Of a DNA stretch of 64,000 bases, positions 1 to 7,520 are shown piece by piece. Under the pieces are notes generated by a model, which had not been told where the DNA came from, made no database searches, and was given only the letters and a program-made list of their open reading frames with translations. The stretch lies in NCBI GenBank assembly GCA_958433005.1, contig CAUAWV010000007.1, positions 7,514-71,513 on the forward strand, in the 5' to 3' direction. A program made the position numbers and the translations under genes. Position 1 is the stretch's first letter. The number at the start of each line of letters is the position of its first letter. This DNA is from an uncultured Collinsella sp. GTDB taxonomy: Bacteria > Actinomycetota > Coriobacteriia > Coriobacteriales > Coriobacteriaceae.

Positions 1-2
1 TT

Positions 3-641
3 GCTCGCATGGTGGCGGCACACCCGGGCATTTTTATGTTCGATGAGCCCATGAGCGCGCTCGACGCGTATCTCAAGAGCGCGCTCGAACAGAACATGCT
101 CGACCTGTTCGATGTGTGCAACCGTACCGTGCTCTACGTGAGCCACGACATCGACGAAGCGTGCCGCCTGTGCCGGCGCATTTGTGTGATGCACGACGGG
201 CATATGGAGGAGATCGGCTCCGTCGAGGACGTGGTCCGCCGGCCGCAAACCTTGGCTGCGCTGCGCCTGACGGGCTGCAAGAATACGAGCCGCGCGCGCA
301 AGATCGGCGACGAAGAAGTTGAGGCCCTCGACTGGGGCATGACCTTCAACGTGGGCCGTGAGGTTCCCGATAACGTGGCGTACCTGGGTATTCGTGCGAG
401 CTACTTCCATGTGGACAACCGTGCTGAGCGGGGTCGCAACAGCTACGACCTGCATGTGGCCCGCGTGAGCGATTCACGTTTTGAGCGCCTGGTGCTGCTG
501 GACGTGCCGCGCGCCGACGCGCCGACGCGCCTGCAGTGGAAGGTCAACAAAGTGCGCATGCCTGTCGACGAGCTGCCGCAAGCAGGCGAGACGCTGCGCA
601 TGCATTTTGATGCCAGCAGGATCCATTTGGTTTGTCGATAG
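3..641 (+). CDS. ABC transporter ATP-binding protein, probably molybdate type (5' truncated)
   Basis: This is the C-terminal part of an ABC ATPase. The reading frame is open to the window edge and residues just upstream of the first ATG (Ala-Arg-Met) continue the family pattern, so the ATG at 9 is internal. Visible parts are the Walker B segment (FMFDEP), the D-loop (SALD) and the switch histidine (YVSHD), then about 130 residues of C-terminal regulatory region that may be TOBE/MOP-like. The nucleotide-binding loop and signature motif lie outside the window. It would energise uptake of an oxyanion across the membrane. Molybdate is inferred from the many molybdenum enzymes downstream (formate dehydrogenase, MopB protein, molybdenum hydroxylase) and not from a diagnostic residue. 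Another oxyanion, or tungstate, is possible. Confidence 0.6.
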   Translation, partial: ARMVAAHPGIFMFDEPMSALDAYLKSALEQNMLDLFDVCNRTVLYVSHDIDEACRLCRRICVMHDGHMEEIGSVEDVVRRPQTLAALRLTGCKNTSRARKIGDEEVEALDWGMTFNVGREVPDNVAYLGIRASYFHVDNRAERGRNSYDLHVARVSDSRFERLVLLDVPRADAPTRLQWKVNKVRMPVDELPQAGETLRMHFDASRIHLVCR

Positions 642-811
642 CGCCGGGTAATGCCGTCGGGGAATATAAGCCTCGGCGGCTTTGTTTTTGCCGTTCGCCG
701 AATGAGGAATGACAAACTCTTATCAATCAAGATAATTATTTATTAAACGAAGGCACACGACGCTGTCGTACGAATGTCAACGGTGTTCGCATGGTCGATG
801 ACCGTTGGTAT

Positions 812-825
812 AGTTGACCTCAACT
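812..825. promoter_or_regulatory. Small palindrome (possible operator) in the selenium-cluster leader
   Basis: AGTTGA-CC-TCAACT is a perfect 6-bp inverted repeat with a 2-base spacer. It lies just upstream of the ribosome binding site of the small ORF at 845. The size suits a dimeric repressor, but a chance palindrome of this length is not excluded. Confidence 0.25.
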
Positions 826-844
826 TGTAAAGGAAGGTGCGCAC

Positions 845-913
845 ATGCCGCAGACGACATACATTCGCCGCGTTGCCGCGCGTGCCCTATATATGGCTCG
901 GAGCCGCATATGA
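845..913 (+). CDS. Possible 22-residue leader peptide upstream of the double-cubane reductase genes
   Basis: A short ATG ORF reads MPQTTYIRRVAARALYMARSRI and ends with TGA at 911-913. It has one of the best ribosome binding sites in the region (AGGAAGG at 831-837, 7 bases before ATG). A hairpin with 8-bp arms CGGAGCCG (899-906) and CGGCTCCG (927-934) overlaps its last codons and stop, as in translation-coupled attenuators. The peptide has four arginines and no cysteine, and no homologue is recognised. It could also be a chance ORF. Conservation in related genomes would decide. Confidence 0.25.
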   Translation: MPQTTYIRRVAARALYMARSRI

Positions 914-1072
914 GCAGGTATGTTCACGGCTCCGGGAGAGACGACGCACAACTAAATAATCGACCGCAAAGCAGGTTCCCTAAAATTCCGGGTTTGAGCA
1001 CGGTCGGGCAATCGCCGTCCGTCGTGCATCGATACCGCTGTTATCCGTTTTTGGTTCGAGAGGGGAACCGTT

Positions 1073-2356
1073 ATGGCTGAAGAAATTGATTTCCATCCGA
1101 TGTGGGAGAGCCTCGGCATGAATCTTGCCGACCACGACATGCTGCTGGGCGCCGTGGGCCAGATGTACGGCGATATGTTCCTGACGCAGAACAATCGCCC
1201 CAAGTCCACGTCCTACCTGGATTTTGTCGCCACCAACATCCACAGCGGCCGTATTAAGGAGATGCTCGACAAGAAGGAGGCCGGCGAGGCCACCAAGATC
1301 GTGGGCAGCTTCTGCGTCTACGTGCCCGAGGAGATTGTGCTCGCCTGCGACGGCATCCCCGTGGGTCTGTGCTCGGGTGCCGATTGGGCGACCGACAAGG
1401 TCGAGGAGCACTTGCCGCGCAACACTTGTCCGCTCATCAAGAGCTTTGCCGGCTTTAAGCTGGGCGAGGTCTGCCCCTACATTGAGTCGAGTGACTTGGT
1501 GGTAGGCGAGAACACCTGCGACGGCAAGAAGAAAGCCTACGAGTTCTTTGCCACGCAAAAGAACATGTACGTCATGGATATTCCCAACGTACACGACGAG
1601 TCGACGCTCGTGACCTGGAAGGCCGAGGTCAAGAAGCTCGCAGCCAAGATCGAGGAAGAGTGTGGCGTCAAGATTACGCCTGAGCGTCTGAAGGCCGCCA
1701 TCCGCGCCGTCAATGAGAAGCGTCGCGCCCTGCAGCGCCTCGCTGCCACGCGCGCTGCCGACCCAGCGCCCATCAGCGGTCTCGACAGTCTGCTGACCGT
1801 TCAGGCCGCCTTTATGGACGACACGCCGCGTCTGACCGGGGCCATCAACGATATGGCGGCTGAGTGCGAGCAGCGTGTCGAGGCCGGCGAGGGCGTGGCG
1901 CCCAAGGGGACCAAGCGCATCCTGTACACCGGCACGCCCATGGCCGTGCCCAACTGGAAGCTGTTCAACCTCATCGAGAAGGCCGGCGGCGTTGTGGTAG
2001 GCGAGGAGTCCTGCACGGGTTCGCGCTATTACAAGGACCTGGTCGACGAGTCCGGTGAGACGGTTGACAAGATGCTCGATGCCATCGCCGAGCGCTACTT
2101 TAAGATCAACTGCGCCGTCTTTACGCCCAACGACCAGCGTATGAAGGACATTGTCCAGATGGCCAAGGACCTGCACGCCGACGGCATCGTCGACGTGGCC
2201 CTGCAGTTCTGCACGCTCTACGAGATGGAGTCGTTTGCCGTGGAGAAGGCCGCCGAGGAGGCAGGCATTCCATATATGCACATCACGACCGACTACGCCG
2301 GCGAGGATGCAGGCCAACTGCAAACCAGGATTGAGGCTTTCTTGGAAACCATTTAG
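1073..2356 (+). CDS. Double-cubane-cluster anaerobic reductase, 2-hydroxyacyl-CoA dehydratase BcrC/HgdB fold (paralogue 1)
   Basis: This 427-residue protein belongs to the 2-hydroxyacyl-CoA dehydratase D-component superfamily, in the single-polypeptide branch whose studied members carry an [8Fe-9S] double-cubane cluster and do ATP-driven low-potential reductions of small molecules. The conserved cysteine contexts are all visible: NTCPLIKS, GENTCDGKKK, EESCTG, INCAVFTPN and LQFCTLY, plus GLCSG near residue 100. A one-polypeptide gene followed by a paralogue and an activator argues against a classical acyl-CoA dehydratase, which needs two different subunits and usually sits with CoA-transferase genes. 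The start has a GAGAGGGG ribosome binding site. It is the first gene of a run ending in selD, yedF, DUF3343 and a cysteine desulfurase. A selenium or sulfur compound is thus an attractive substrate, but this is not shown. Confidence 0.82.
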   Translation: MAEEIDFHPMWESLGMNLADHDMLLGAVGQMYGDMFLTQNNRPKSTSYLDFVATNIHSGRIKEMLDKKEAGEATKIVGSFCVYVPEEIVLACDGIPVGLCSGADWATDKVEEHLPRNTCPLIKSFAGFKLGEVCPYIESSDLVVGENTCDGKKKAYEFFATQKNMYVMDIPNVHDESTLVTWKAEVKKLAAKIEEECGVKITPERLKAAIRAVNEKRRALQRLAATRAADPAPISGLDSLLTVQAAFMDDTPRLTGAINDMAAECEQRVEAGEGVAPKGTKRILYTGTPMAVPNWKLFNLIEKAGGVVVGEESCTGSRYYKDLVDESGETVDKMLDAIAERYFKINCAVFTPNDQRMKDIVQMAKDLHADGIVDVALQFCTLYEMESFAVEKAAEEAGIPYMHITTDYAGEDAGQLQTRIEAFLETI

Positions 2357-2370
2357 GACTATTCGTCCCG

Positions 2371-2474
2371 GCGGCTTCCCCAGGCACTCGATCTTGCTGT
2401 TCAAACCGTCGCTTGCGTACCAAAGTACGCGACGCTCCTCTTTCACGGCAACCTCGGGCACCTGGGAAAGCCGC
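2371..2474. promoter_or_regulatory. 104-base imperfect palindrome between the two double-cubane reductase genes
   Basis: The outer arms GCGGCTTCCCCAGG (2371-2384) and CCTGGGAAAGCCGC (2461-2474) pair over 13 of 14 positions. Inside them TTGCTGT pairs with ACGGCAA, and the apex GCGTAC-caaa-GTACGC forms a 6-bp hairpin. Together these make a tiered stem filling most of the 150-base gap, ending 32 bases before the downstream ATG. It could be an RNA processing or attenuation element that sets the ratio of the two paralogues, or a palindromic repeat that moved in. No run of T follows, so a simple terminator is unlikely. Confidence 0.5.
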
Positions 2475-2506
2475 TTCCTTGGTTGGTTAAAAGGTTTAGG
2501 AGTTAT

Positions 2507-3670
2507 ATGTCGGAAAATATTGAGCAGCCGTTGCCCAGCACGTTTGAGGAGTTTAACGAACAACGCAAGGCGGCGTTTATTCGCGTCAAGGATTATAAGC
2601 AGGCGGGTAATCGCCTGGTCGGCTTTTTGTGCAGCTATACGCCGCTCGAGATTATCGATGCCGCGGGGGCTGCGAGCGTGGCTCTGTGCGGTACGTCCGA
2701 TGAGGTGATTCCCGAGGCCGAGAAGGTGCTGCCGGCAAACCTGTGCCCGCTCATCAAGTCGACCTACGGTTTTGCCTACTCGCAAAAGTGCCCGTTTACG
2801 TACTTTAGCGACATGATCATCGGCGAGACCACCTGCGACGGCAAGAAGAAGATGTACGAGCTACTCAACGAGCTCAAGCGCACGCACATTCTGCATCTTC
2901 CGCAGGGTCGCGATCGTGCCTACGAGCGTGAAGGCTGGTACGAGGAGTGCCGCCTGCTCAAGGAGGAGCTCGAGGGCTTCTACGGCATCACGATTACCGA
3001 CGATGACCTGCGCGCTGCCGTCCGTCGTCGCAACCGCTTGCGTGCGGCCCAGCTCGAGATGTTTGCACTGCAGGCTAACCAGCCGGCGGCCATGAGCGGC
3101 GTCGACCTGATGAGCACCATGTTTGCCGGTACGTTCAGCTTCGACATCGAGGCCTATACGCAGCAGCTGGAGCAAAAGGTCGCCAAGCTGCGCGAGGCCT
3201 ACGACGCGGGCGAGCGCCCGGTCGCGGTGGATGCCAAGCGCATTCTGATCACCGGCTGCCCGGTGGGCGGCGTGATCAACAAGATCGGTCGCACCATCGA
3301 GTCCAACGGCGGTGTGGTCGTGTGCATGGACGACTGCTCGGGCGAGCGCACGGCGGCCATGATGATCGACCCGGAGGCTCCCGATATCCTGCGTGCCATC
3401 GCCGACCGCTACCTGGACATCAACTGCTCGGTCATGACGCCCAACGATGGTCGTATGGAAAACACGCTGGCCATGTGCGAGAAGTATCATGTCGATGGCG
3501 TGGTAGAGAGCGTGCTACAGGCCTGCCACACCTTTAACGTGGAGAGTGCGCGCATGCAGGAGGCTGTCGAGGGCGCGGGTATTCCGTATATGAAGATTGA
3601 GACCGACTACAGCAACGGTGACATGGGCCAGATCGAGACGCGCATTGCTGCCTTTATCGAGACCCTGTAG
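2507..3670 (+). CDS. Double-cubane-cluster anaerobic reductase, 2-hydroxyacyl-CoA dehydratase BcrC/HgdB fold (paralogue 2)
   Basis: This 387-residue protein is homologous to the gene upstream along its length. The same cysteine contexts are kept: NLCPLIKS, GETTCDGKKK, DDCSGE, INCSVMTPN and LQACHTF, with ALCGT near residue 63. It can therefore bind the same cluster. It is not a degenerate copy. The N-terminus is shorter than paralogue 1. An upstream in-frame start at 2483 has no ribosome binding site, whereas ATG 2507 follows AGGAG (2498-2502), so 2507 was chosen. Both paralogues are intact and both precede the activator. Options are a heterodimer, two homodimers with different substrates, or a reductase and an electron-transfer partner. 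Confidence 0.82.
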   Translation: MSENIEQPLPSTFEEFNEQRKAAFIRVKDYKQAGNRLVGFLCSYTPLEIIDAAGAASVALCGTSDEVIPEAEKVLPANLCPLIKSTYGFAYSQKCPFTYFSDMIIGETTCDGKKKMYELLNELKRTHILHLPQGRDRAYEREGWYEECRLLKEELEGFYGITITDDDLRAAVRRRNRLRAAQLEMFALQANQPAAMSGVDLMSTMFAGTFSFDIEAYTQQLEQKVAKLREAYDAGERPVAVDAKRILITGCPVGGVINKIGRTIESNGGVVVCMDDCSGERTAAMMIDPEAPDILRAIADRYLDINCSVMTPNDGRMENTLAMCEKYHVDGVVESVLQACHTFNVESARMQEAVEGAGIPYMKIETDYSNGDMGQIETRIAAFIETL

Positions 3671-3678
3671 GTGACGGT

Positions 3679-3709
3679 ATGTGACAAAGGGACTGTCCCT
3701 TTGTCACAT
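3679..3709. terminator. Perfect 31-base palindrome, intergenic hairpin of a repeated type
   Basis: ATGTGACAAAGGGAC and its exact complement flank a single T, giving a 15-bp stem with almost no loop. A near-identical palindrome lies at 61517-61547, where one base pair is changed on both arms, and a degenerate relative is at 47395-47428. No T-run follows, so it may be a REP-like repeat or a 3'-end stabiliser and not a classical terminator. It lies between the second reductase and its activator. Confidence 0.6.
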
Positions 3710-3774
3710 GTGAGGGAGGATGCCAAGGCGCCTGAACGCGCCGCTACCTTTGATGTTTAGATTGGGAGAGAGCC

Positions 3775-4539
3775 ATGATAGGGATCGGGATCGATATCGG
3801 GTCTACGGCGGCTAAGGCTGCTGTGGTCGACGGGGAGGGTTCGGTGGCGTGGACGTGCGTGCAGCCAACCGGGTTCTCCTCGGTCGATGCTTCCGAGCGG
3901 CTGCGCGAGGCACTGGCAGCGGCCGGCTATGACGTGACAGGCGACGACGTGCGCGTGATCGCGACCGGCTACGGTCGTGTTGCCGTGCCCTATGCGCATA
4001 AGGTCGTGACCGAGATCACCTGCCACGGTACCGGTGCCGTGCGTCTGTTTGGCGACCATGGCACCGTGATCGATGTGGGTGGTCAGGACACCAAGGTCAT
4101 CCAGCTTAAAGGCGGCCGCGTGGCCAAGTTTGCCATGAACGACAAGTGCGCCGCCGGCACGGGGCGCTTTTTGGAGATCATGGCCGACCGCCTGGGCATT
4201 TCCCAGCAGCAGATGGCCGACCTGGCGCGTTCCGGCGAGCCTACCAAGATCAGCAGCATGTGCACGGTCTTTGCCGAAAGCGAGGTCATCAGCCTGATCG
4301 GTCGCGGTGAGCCGCGCGAGAACATCGCCCGTGGCGTGATCGACAGCGTCGTGTCGCGCGTGGCGACCATGGCCGGGCAGGCGGCGGGCGCCCCGTACTA
4401 TCTGACCGGTGGTCTGTGCGAGAACGCTTACGTTGTGGAGCGGTTGGGCGAGCTACTGGGGTCGCCGGTGACCACCTCGCCCCAGGCTCGCTTTGCCGGA
4501 GCGATCGGCGCGGCTGTCCGCGCCGCCGCCTTGGCCTAG
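3775..4539 (+). CDS. ATP-dependent activator of the dehydratase/double-cubane reductase (BcrA/BadF/HgdC family)
   Basis: A 254-residue protein of the ASKHA ATPase fold that uses ATP hydrolysis to inject a low-potential electron into its partner. Seen are the phosphate-binding segment IDIGSTAAK near the start, the second nucleotide motif DVGGQDTK, and the two cysteines that bridge one [4Fe-4S] cluster across the dimer, in NDKCAAGTGRF and SSMCTVFAES. The length is normal for one activator subunit. It starts at an ATG preceded by GGGAGAG, 104 bases after the second reductase. It would serve both reductase paralogues. No flavodoxin or ferredoxin donor gene is adjacent. Confidence 0.88.
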   Translation: MIGIGIDIGSTAAKAAVVDGEGSVAWTCVQPTGFSSVDASERLREALAAAGYDVTGDDVRVIATGYGRVAVPYAHKVVTEITCHGTGAVRLFGDHGTVIDVGGQDTKVIQLKGGRVAKFAMNDKCAAGTGRFLEIMADRLGISQQQMADLARSGEPTKISSMCTVFAESEVISLIGRGEPRENIARGVIDSVVSRVATMAGQAAGAPYYLTGGLCENAYVVERLGELLGSPVTTSPQARFAGAIGAAVRAAALA

Positions 4540-4553
4540 GGGTGTACCGCGAC

Positions 4554-5771
4554 ATGCGCATCCTCATTATCACGGCACAAAAACCAGATAGCACCGGCAG
4601 CGGCACCTACCTTGCCGCGCTTGTGCGCGAGCAGATCGAGACGGGGCATCGCGCCGCCGTGCTTTGCGGTGCGGCGCCGGGTGATACCCAAGGCGAGCTG
4701 GACCGGCGTGCTGCCGTGTTTGCCGTACCGTTCGAGTCGCCCGAGCTGCCGTTTCCGATCTGCGGTATGTCCGATGTCATGCCCTATCCCTCTACACGCT
4801 ATCGTGACCTGACGCCCTCGATGCTCAAGGCGTTTGAGCGGGCATTTGCCGCTGCAATCGATCGGGCGGTGGCTGAGTTTCGGCCCGATCTGGTGCTCTG
4901 CCATCACCTGTATCTGGTGACCGCATTGGCGCGCGAGTGCGTCCGGGGCGTGCCGGTTGTCGCCGTGTGCCATTCGACCGATCTGCGCCAGCTGCGTTCG
5001 CATGCGCTCGAGCGCGATCGCATCGTAAGTGCGGTTCGTCGGCTCGATGCTGTCTTTGCGCTCCATGCTGAGCAGGCTGAGCAGATTGGCCTGGTGTGCG
5101 GCGTCGATGCCGATCGCATCCACGTGATTGGGACGGGCTACGACCATCGCGTCTTCTGCCGCGACGCAAGCGCGGCGAGGCGGCCGGGATCGCTTGTGTA
5201 CGTGGGCAAGATTTGCTTTAAAAAGGGCGTCGAGTCGCTGGTTCGAGCCGTGTCATTGCCGATTGACGATGACGTCCGCCCATCTGACTTGGTACTTGTG
5301 GGCGGCCGCGGGGACGATGCCGAGTACGCGCGTATCGAGCGCTTGACCGCGGCCTCGGATGTGCCGGTGTCGCTTGCGGGGCGCCTGGATAGCGATGAAC
5401 TCGTGCGTGCCTACCGCAGTTCCGACGTCTTTGTGCTGCCTTCGTTTTACGAAGGTTTGCCGCTCGTGACGATCGAGGCCCTCGCGTGCGGCTGCAAAGT
5501 TGTGGCGACCGATTTGCCCGGCGTTCGTCCCTGGATGGAGGCGATGCTTCCCGGTGCTCCCGTGACGTGGGTGGCGTCGCCGCGTATGACGGATGTCGAC
5601 ACGCCCGTGGCGGCCGACCTTCCGTTGTTTGAGCGCGCACTGGCAGATGCTATCGCGCAGGCGCTTGCGGCTCCGCCTTCGACGTTCGAGCCGTCGGCGG
5701 TCTCTTGGGAAGCGTGCCTGGGGCGTATACTTAAAGTCGTTGATTTGTTGGAAGGGGGTTCGTATGGCTAA
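4554..5771 (+). CDS. GT-B fold glycosyltransferase, family 4 type, translationally coupled to selD
   Basis: A 405-residue GT4-type transferase without signal peptide or membrane segment, so presumably cytoplasmic. It begins MRILIITAQ, has a GSGTYLAAL donor/acceptor loop near residue 17, a linker YVGKICFKKG opening the second Rossmann domain, and the EX7E motif in YEGLPLVTIEAL that binds the nucleotide-sugar. The ATG at 4554 was chosen because upstream starts lie inside the activator gene. The stop overlaps the selD start by 8 bases. Its place in a selenium operon recalls SenB, a glycosyltransferase that joins selenophosphate to a sugar in selenoneine-type pathways. A BshA/MshA-like role in a thiol sugar is another option. 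The acceptor is unknown. Confidence 0.75.
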   Translation: MRILIITAQKPDSTGSGTYLAALVREQIETGHRAAVLCGAAPGDTQGELDRRAAVFAVPFESPELPFPICGMSDVMPYPSTRYRDLTPSMLKAFERAFAAAIDRAVAEFRPDLVLCHHLYLVTALARECVRGVPVVAVCHSTDLRQLRSHALERDRIVSAVRRLDAVFALHAEQAEQIGLVCGVDADRIHVIGTGYDHRVFCRDASAARRPGSLVYVGKICFKKGVESLVRAVSLPIDDDVRPSDLVLVGGRGDDAEYARIERLTAASDVPVSLAGRLDSDELVRAYRSSDVFVLPSFYEGLPLVTIEALACGCKVVATDLPGVRPWMEAMLPGAPVTWVASPRMTDVDTPVAADLPLFERALADAIAQALAAPPSTFEPSAVSWEACLGRILKVVDLLEGGSYG

Positions 5772-6813
5772 GGACACCATGAGGCTCACGTCCATGACGG
5801 CCGCGAGCGGTTGAGCCGCTAAGTTGGCTCCCGGAGCCCTCGCCCAGGTCCTGGGCGACTTACCCAATGTGCATAACGACAACCTGCTCGTGGGGTTCGA
5901 TACCTCCGACGATGCGAGCGTCTTTCGCGTAGGGGAGAACCTTGGCCTCGTGCAGTCCATCGACTTCTTCCCGCCGATGGTCGACGACCCGTTTCTGTTT
6001 GGCCAGATCGCCGCGGCCAACTCGCTTTCGGACATCTACGCCATGGGTGGGCGGCCGAGCCATGCCATGAACCTGCTGTGCATACCCAGCTGCCTGGGCG
6101 TTGAGGTTGCGGGGCAGATTTTGGCGGGCGGCGCCGACAAGTGCGTCGAGGCCGGCTGCGCCATCGCGGGCGGCCACACCATCAACGACGACGAGCCCAA
6201 GTACGGCCTGTCTGTGAGCGGCTTTGTCGCGCTCGACCGCATGCTCGCCAACAGCGGTGCGCACGCGGGCGATGTCCTGTTGCTGACCAAGGCGATCGGC
6301 TCTGGCATCATCACCACGGCCATTAAGGGTGAGCTCATCGGGCAGGACGAGGCCACAGCCATGTTTGACTCGATGCGCACCCTCAACGAGGCGCCGATTC
6401 GTCTGGCAGAGGGACTTGAGCTTCACGGCTGCACCGACATCACGGGCTTTGGCCTGATCGGGCATGCGTGCGAGATGGCTGAGGGCTCGGGTGTGCAGGT
6501 TGAGCTTGCGTCGGGGGCGGTGCCGCTCTTTGACCAGGTGCTCGACATGGCGCGTCTGGGCATTATCCCCGCGGGCTCCTACCGCAACCAGGACTTCTTT
6601 GGCCCGCGCGTGGCTGCCGACGAGGACCTGGAGCCGGGCATGCTTGACGCGCTGTACGATCCGCAGACCTCGGGTGGTTTGCTCATCGCGGCGCCCGCGT
6701 GGGATGTGGATGAGCTTGCGCGCCGTCTGCATGCCGAGGGGCGCGTTGCCGCCGCCGTCGGTCGCGTGTGCGAGCCGGTGCCAGGCGGTCCTGCCGTCCA
6801 CGTTGTCCGCTAG
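5764..6813 (+). CDS. selD: Selenide, water dikinase SelD, a selenoprotein with Sec17 encoded by TGA
   Basis: SelD makes selenophosphate from selenide and ATP. The product feeds SelA-made Sec-tRNA and any other selenium pathway. Read from ATG 5764, codon 17 is TGA (5812-5814), in the context AASG-U-AAK, exactly where E. coli SelD has catalytic Cys17. The frame then continues unbroken to 6813 through DNLLVGFDTSDDASV, SDIYAMGG, AGGHTINDDEP, GFGLIGHACEMAEGS and PQTSGGLL. Total length is 349 residues, normal for the family. Reading only after the TGA would remove the catalytic residue. A SECIS-type hairpin follows the TGA. The start overlaps the glycosyltransferase gene by 8 bases. Needing Sec to make its own product gives SelD a built-in feedback loop. 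Confidence 0.95.
5812..5857 (+). promoter_or_regulatory. SECIS element of selD (UGA plus downstream hairpin)
   Basis: After the TGA at 5812-5814, the stem CGCCCAG (5841-5847) and CTGGGCG (5851-5857) closes a GTC loop, giving the apical G-GU-C signature that bacterial SelB recognises. The GU lies about 33 bases after the UGA, within the usual bacterial window. A small hairpin GGCTC-ccg-GAGCC sits between them. Confidence 0.7.
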
Positions 6814-6874
6814 CCCGCACGTTTATGTAACTGTTTACCGTTCTCTAGAACGGCTCTTTCGAAAGGAATTTGCT

Positions 6875-7501
6875 ATGTCTACCAAGATTGAAGTCAATGC
6901 CATGGGCGATGCCTGCCCGCTGCCCGTCGTCAAGACGCTCAAAGCTCTGAAGCAGCTCGATGGCGAGGGCGCCGTCGTGACCTCGGTCGACAACGAGACC
7001 GCCGTCAAGAACATCTCCAAGATGGCGCAGGAGAAGGGCTGCACGGCCTCGGTCGAGAAGGTTTCTGACGCCGAGTGGCACGTGACCGTGGCGACCTCTG
7101 GCGCCGTTGCCATGGCCGATCCCGAACAGGATGGCGCTGCCTTCTGTGATGCCAGCGCCGGCAAGGGTAGGCTCGTCATTTCCGTCTACACCGACTGCAT
7201 GGGCCGTGGCGACGACGAGCTGGGCCACAAGCTCATGAAGGCGTTTATCTTTGCCGTGACGCAGCAGGAGGAGCTGCCCGCGACCATGCTGTTCTACAAC
7301 GGCGGCGCCAAGCTCACCGTCGAGGGCTCGCCAGTGCTCGATGACCTGAAGGGCCTGGCGGAGCAGGGTGTCGAGATTCTCACCTGCGGCACCTGCCTCG
7401 ATCACTTTGGCATTAAGGATCAGCTCGCGGTGGGTGAGGTCACGAACATGTACGTGATCGTGGAGAAGATGGAACAGGCCGTGCGCGTCGTGCGTCCGTA
7501 G
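6875..7501 (+). CDS. yedF: Selenium metabolism protein YedF (TusA-like domain plus DsrE-like domain)
   Basis: A 208-residue two-domain protein. Residues 1 to about 75 are a SirA/TusA-like domain with the CPxP motif (GDACPLPVVKT), whose cysteine carries sulfur or selenium. The C-terminal part is DsrE-like, with LTCGTCLDHFG near residue 170. Proteins of this architecture are linked by gene neighbourhood to selenium-dependent molybdenum hydroxylases and selenium trafficking. The ATG at 6875 follows GAAAGGAAT; longer upstream frames overlap selD. It lies 61 bases after selD and 19 before a DUF3343 gene. A persulfide or perselenide carrier between the desulfurase and SelD fits well. Confidence 0.88.
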   Translation: MSTKIEVNAMGDACPLPVVKTLKALKQLDGEGAVVTSVDNETAVKNISKMAQEKGCTASVEKVSDAEWHVTVATSGAVAMADPEQDGAAFCDASAGKGRLVISVYTDCMGRGDDELGHKLMKAFIFAVTQQEELPATMLFYNGGAKLTVEGSPVLDDLKGLAEQGVEILTCGTCLDHFGIKDQLAVGEVTNMYVIVEKMEQAVRVVRP

Positions 7502-7520
7502 CGTATTGGTTGGAGTTGCC

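Larger units (their letters stand above)
642..1072. other. 431-base leader or intergenic region upstream of the double-cubane reductase genes
   Basis: No conserved gene is evident here. The 700-770 stretch is AT-rich and could hold a promoter, but no good sigma-70 pair stands out. Further on there is a 14-base palindrome (812-825), a 22-codon ORF with a strong ribosome binding site (845-913) and a hairpin covering its stop codon (899-934). Just before the next gene, GGTTC (1053-1057) and GAACC (1065-1069) form a 5-bp hairpin whose loop contains the ribosome binding site of that gene. The arrangement looks like a regulated leader, but this is inference. Confidence 0.4.

Noticed and set aside
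814..1080. 88-codon plus-strand frame across the selenium-cluster leader
   Set aside because: It has no ribosome binding site, overlaps the start of the real gene in another frame, and shows no domain.
980..2785. 601-codon open frame on the minus strand opposite the first double-cubane reductase
   Set aside because: It is the complement of a clear gene in a GC-rich genome, where such frames stay open by codon bias. The translation has no family motif and an unusual His/Arg/Leu-rich composition.
1073..3670. The two reductase genes as the two subunits of a classical 2-hydroxyacyl-CoA dehydratase
   Set aside because: Each protein carries the full set of conserved cysteines, they are close paralogues, and no CoA-transferase or acyl-CoA dehydrogenase gene is near. 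Selenium genes surround them instead. This remains possible but is less likely.
5812..5814. Stop codon near the start of selD, suggesting a pseudogene or later start
   Set aside because: The TGA is at the catalytic residue position, the context matches SelD, and a SECIS-like hairpin follows. The window also contains selA, selB and selC, so it is Sec and not a nonsense mutation.
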